A stretch of 8,067 nucleotides of DNA from NCBI GenBank assembly GCA_016791465.1, contig JAEUWE010000172.1, positions 1 to 8,067 on the forward strand. The letters are read 5' to 3'. Positions within the stretch are counted from its first letter, which is position 1; the number at the start of each line of letters is the position of its first letter. A program made the position numbers and the translations under genes. Under the pieces are notes generated by a model. It was not told where the DNA came from. It saw nothing but the letters and a program-made list of their open reading frames with translations, and ran no database searches. Origin of the DNA: Pseudobdellovibrionaceae bacterium (GTDB lineage Bacteria > Bdellovibrionota > Bdellovibrionia > Bdellovibrionales > JAMPXM01). Of the stretch, positions 5,776-8,067 are shown piece after piece.

Positions 5776-7197
5776 ATGAAAATGTCTCTACGGTCTTCGC
5801 TTTCGCTCATTGCTTTAGTCACTGTTAGCACTTCACAGGCGGCTCCCCCTCGACAGAACTCCGATCTTTTCCCCGAACGAGCGCGAACACTTCCTACGCC
5901 TCTCACCCAGGCCGAGATTCGCAACATGGGCCTGCTTCGCCTCTGGAGTCAGACTCCCGTTGTCGAGACGGCAGGGCAAAGCGCTCCCTCCGATCAGAAT
6001 CCCGCACAATCAAAACTTGTCGTGAACGAAATTCCCGAACACATTCACGGCGCCAATGCCAAAGTCATTGGCCTTGCTGGAGCTTCTGTTTGCGGTGCCA
6101 GTCGCATCAATTCCCCAAAATCACCGGTCAGCACTTTTATCGGTACATCCTACGCGATCGCCGAGGAACCGAAGTTTGATCGCAAAACTGAAGATCGCTA
6201 CAAGACGTCGACGTCGATGCAAGTCGGACAAGACTTCAGCGTCGGCGGATGGATTAAGTTCTATGACCCATCGCTTGCAAACCCAGATTCTCCAAATCGT
6301 GAATACATAAAAGGAATGACGCCTTCGATGTACACCTTCATGAGCAAAGTGAAGAGCGCCGATCTCGCGCGCAAGTCACCAAGCGCTGAGCAGCGCAACG
6401 AGTGGGAGCTCAACCTGACACCTGAGATGATCTACTTCCACGTCCTTCGCAGCGACCAGAAAGCCCCCTACTATGTTACTCGTGCGCAAGCTGAAGACTG
6501 GCGCGTCTACGAGAGCTGCCTCGCTGAGCGCCTTCGCACCTCCTATCAGCAAGAGCCCGCTATTCCCCTTAAAGGCAAAACAAAGCCGGTTCCTGTTCCG
6601 CAAGTGCCGCCATCTCCCGGCAACTGTTCTGCTCCGACCTTGCCTTTACCTCCTGTCATCAGACCACCAGCGGGTGGCGGCGAAACAAAGACTGTTGTCT
6701 TCTCGTTTGATATTAAAAAATTCTGGTGGGCCGAAACGTATAGCTCAACCTATGCGTCGACGTTTGGCCAAGGGCACATGAACGACGAAAACCACTACGA
6801 ATCTTGGCATTTTATCAATATCAGCGTTCGCATGAGCGATCCCGTTGCTCCATCTGTGACCGCAACCGTCGTTCGCGTTCCACTTGATCGAAACGGCAAT
6901 GCAATGCAGTGGGATTCGCGTTCCTTCACTCAAGTGCTGAACTCAGACGACGCCCGCAATATGGCCAACCGATTGATATTTGAAAGTGATAGTCCCATCC
7001 AGTTTGGAAACGGCATGTTTGGCGGCAATGCCGTCAACTCGCAATCCCAGCGTGTTCAGCGCGGCGGCACCTATGTCGCGCGTACCGCTCTGCTTTCTAA
7101 TCAAATTGATCGTCTCGCACGACTCACCTACCCGGGCGAAGGCACCATCTGCGAAAAACCTGAGTTGTCACTCAGCACCAAGGCCCGTCGCAAATGA
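5776..7197 (+). CDS. Exported two-part protein with proline-rich hinge, unknown function
   Basis: No family recognised. The 473 residues begin with a signal peptide (MKMSLRSS, hydrophobic core, cleavage near SQAA at 20-23). The mature chain falls into two parts: about 30-260, with Cys106 and Cys248 and repeated Tyr/Trp-rich patches, and about 303-473, starting KTVVFSFDIKKFWWAE and containing a His/Asp/Glu-rich GQGHMNDENHYESWH (331-345). Between them, residues 262-300 are dominated by Pro with Lys, Val and Cys284, a flexible hinge or spacer such as exported envelope proteins often carry. The ATG at 5776 has only an AGG six bases upstream; a second Met at codon 3 changes nothing. The stop overlaps the start of the next gene as ATGA, so the two exported proteins are probably made in fixed ratio and may act together. 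Confidence 0.88.
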   Translation: MKMSLRSSLSLIALVTVSTSQAAPPRQNSDLFPERARTLPTPLTQAEIRNMGLLRLWSQTPVVETAGQSAPSDQNPAQSKLVVNEIPEHIHGANAKVIGLAGASVCGASRINSPKSPVSTFIGTSYAIAEEPKFDRKTEDRYKTSTSMQVGQDFSVGGWIKFYDPSLANPDSPNREYIKGMTPSMYTFMSKVKSADLARKSPSAEQRNEWELNLTPEMIYFHVLRSDQKAPYYVTRAQAEDWRVYESCLAERLRTSYQQEPAIPLKGKTKPVPVPQVPPSPGNCSAPTLPLPPVIRPPAGGGETKTVVFSFDIKKFWWAETYSSTYASTFGQGHMNDENHYESWHFINISVRMSDPVAPSVTATVVRVPLDRNGNAMQWDSRSFTQVLNSDDARNMANRLIFESDSPIQFGNGMFGGNAVNSQSQRVQRGGTYVARTALLSNQIDRLARLTYPGEGTICEKPELSLSTKARRK

Positions 7198-8067
7198 ACT
7201 GGCATCGCCAAAGTTTTTTGGCGCACGCGATCCTTATCGCAGCTGTCATCTTTGGCGCCGCTCAAGCACAGTGCGCCGTGTGGACGAGTACCGCGACTTG
7301 GAACTCGAGCTGGCAGGATCATTTCAGCCAGTGGATCGAAAGCCGGGATGTGCATATCGAGATGGCACTTCACGCCAATCAAGAACGGGACTATTTGAAT
7401 GTCGAGATGGACTGCGCAGACTTCATTTACTATCTGCACGCAGTCTTCTCGTTTGAGCACCAACTCGACTTTTCAGTCCAGATGAGAAACGGTCAACGGC
7501 TCACAGAGCAAACATCACAGTTCGACTCTATTCGAGACCAGAAAACTCGCTTCAAACACTTTTTGCAATACCTGCTCGAGCAGACGAATACGAAGACCCT
7601 GCAAGAAGACTCCGTTCTACTGCCCGTCAATCGCGATGCCGTACGAGCAGGCGCGTTTCTCATCACCGATCGTCCGAAAAATCATGTGTGGCTGATCAAG
7701 TCGATTAAACCTTCAGGCACCCCTGAGCTGCTCTCGGCCACTGTTCCCGCTTCAAACTTCATCTACCCAGCCTTTACCTTTCCAACGGCTGAGTCGGCCT
7801 TTTCAAATGTTGCAAAGACCGGCTATCTCACACCCTCACGCGGAGGCTTCCGCCGCCTGCGGTGGCCGATCGCCCGTGAGACGACCGTCCTCGAACAAAC
7901 CCAGATTCCTCTCAGTCGGTATTTTGAAACCATCGCCAAAGCACTGCAAAACCCCACTGCGCCTATGACTCCCGATAGTGAACTCGTGCGGGTTCTTGTT
8001 GAGACGTGCCTGCGAGTGAGTGTAGGAGCCATGATCGTCTCGGTCGCCATGACGGCGCTGCCGAGGC
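7194..8067 (+). CDS. Exported protein with putative papain-like Cys/His motif (C-terminus beyond right edge)
   Basis: Translating from the ATG at 7194 gives 291 uninterrupted residues to the window end. A signal peptide covers about 1-25 (MNWHRQ, hydrophobic core, AAQA cleavage site). Cys27 follows, but the preceding AQ does not fit a lipobox, so a lipoprotein is unlikely. EMDCADFIYYLHAVFSFEH (71-89) places Cys74 at the head of a helix, as in NlpC/P60-type papain-fold hydrolases, and RAGAFLITDRPKNHVWLIKS (151-170) places His164 in a strand after a GA(F/W)L turn, as expected for the catalytic His. A cysteine hydrolase or an inactive relative is therefore plausible, perhaps acting on peptidoglycan, but this is inference. 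The stretch at 270-288 is somewhat hydrophobic. It is coupled by ATGA to the preceding exported protein. Confidence 0.82.
   Translation, partial: MNWHRQSFLAHAILIAAVIFGAAQAQCAVWTSTATWNSSWQDHFSQWIESRDVHIEMALHANQERDYLNVEMDCADFIYYLHAVFSFEHQLDFSVQMRNGQRLTEQTSQFDSIRDQKTRFKHFLQYLLEQTNTKTLQEDSVLLPVNRDAVRAGAFLITDRPKNHVWLIKSIKPSGTPELLSATVPASNFIYPAFTFPTAESAFSNVAKTGYLTPSRGGFRRLRWPIARETTVLEQTQIPLSRYFETIAKALQNPTAPMTPDSELVRVLVETCLRVSVGAMIVSVAMTALPR

Noticed and set aside
7218..7227. Possible lipoprotein signal in the protein starting at 7194
   Set aside because: Cys27 is preceded by Ala-Gln rather than a small residue at -1, so the lipobox rule is not met.
7823..8050. Minus-strand open frame of 75 codons near the right edge
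   Set aside because: It is antisense to the continuous exported-protein frame from 7194 and its Arg/Thr-rich composition is typical of a shadow frame.

Overview
The window (about half G+C, tightly packed, mixed strands) looks like a chromosomal segment from a Gram-negative bacterium. Class II HMG-CoA reductase sits next to type 2 isopentenyl diphosphate isomerase, so the host uses the mevalonate route to isoprenoids, which is uncommon among Gram-negative bacteria. Together with many exported proteins of unknown family, this suggests a Bdellovibrio-like or other delta-proteobacterial-grade predator. The taxonomic guess is inference, not something read directly from the sequence.

Left part, minus strand (1-2960). 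A two-gene mevalonate/isoprenoid unit, fni then mvaA, is joined by a 4-base ATGA overlap. mvaA runs off the left edge after all its catalytic motifs. Upstream on the same strand is the ribosomal pair rpmI (L35) and rplT (L20), which ends at a strong intrinsic terminator (2330-2363) separating it from fni. The gene infC, which usually precedes rpmI, is not here.

Divergent intergenic region (2961-3203, 243 bases). It carries the rpmI leader, with a perfect 10-base inverted repeat 78 bases apart, two small hairpins and two near-identical copies of a 15-base sequence. This is a candidate site for autoregulation by L20. It also carries the likely promoter and ribosome binding site for the rightward genes.

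Right part, plus strand (3204-8067). All six genes are hypothetical and all are predicted to be exported or membrane proteins. The first three are a secreted 164-residue protein, a 97-residue protein with two membrane segments, and a 121-residue protein with four membrane segments; the last two overlap by ATGA. Next is a secreted 385-residue protein with a DKxGH ... SxADLxAN pattern resembling the signature of VanZ and DUF2279 proteins. The last two are an exported 473-residue protein with a proline-rich hinge, and, ATGA-overlapped to it, an exported protein with a Cys/His arrangement like papain-fold (NlpC/P60-type) hydrolases, cut by the right edge. A 19-codon leader ORF and a hairpin precede the last pair. 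No RNA genes, insertion sequences or CRISPR arrays were seen.
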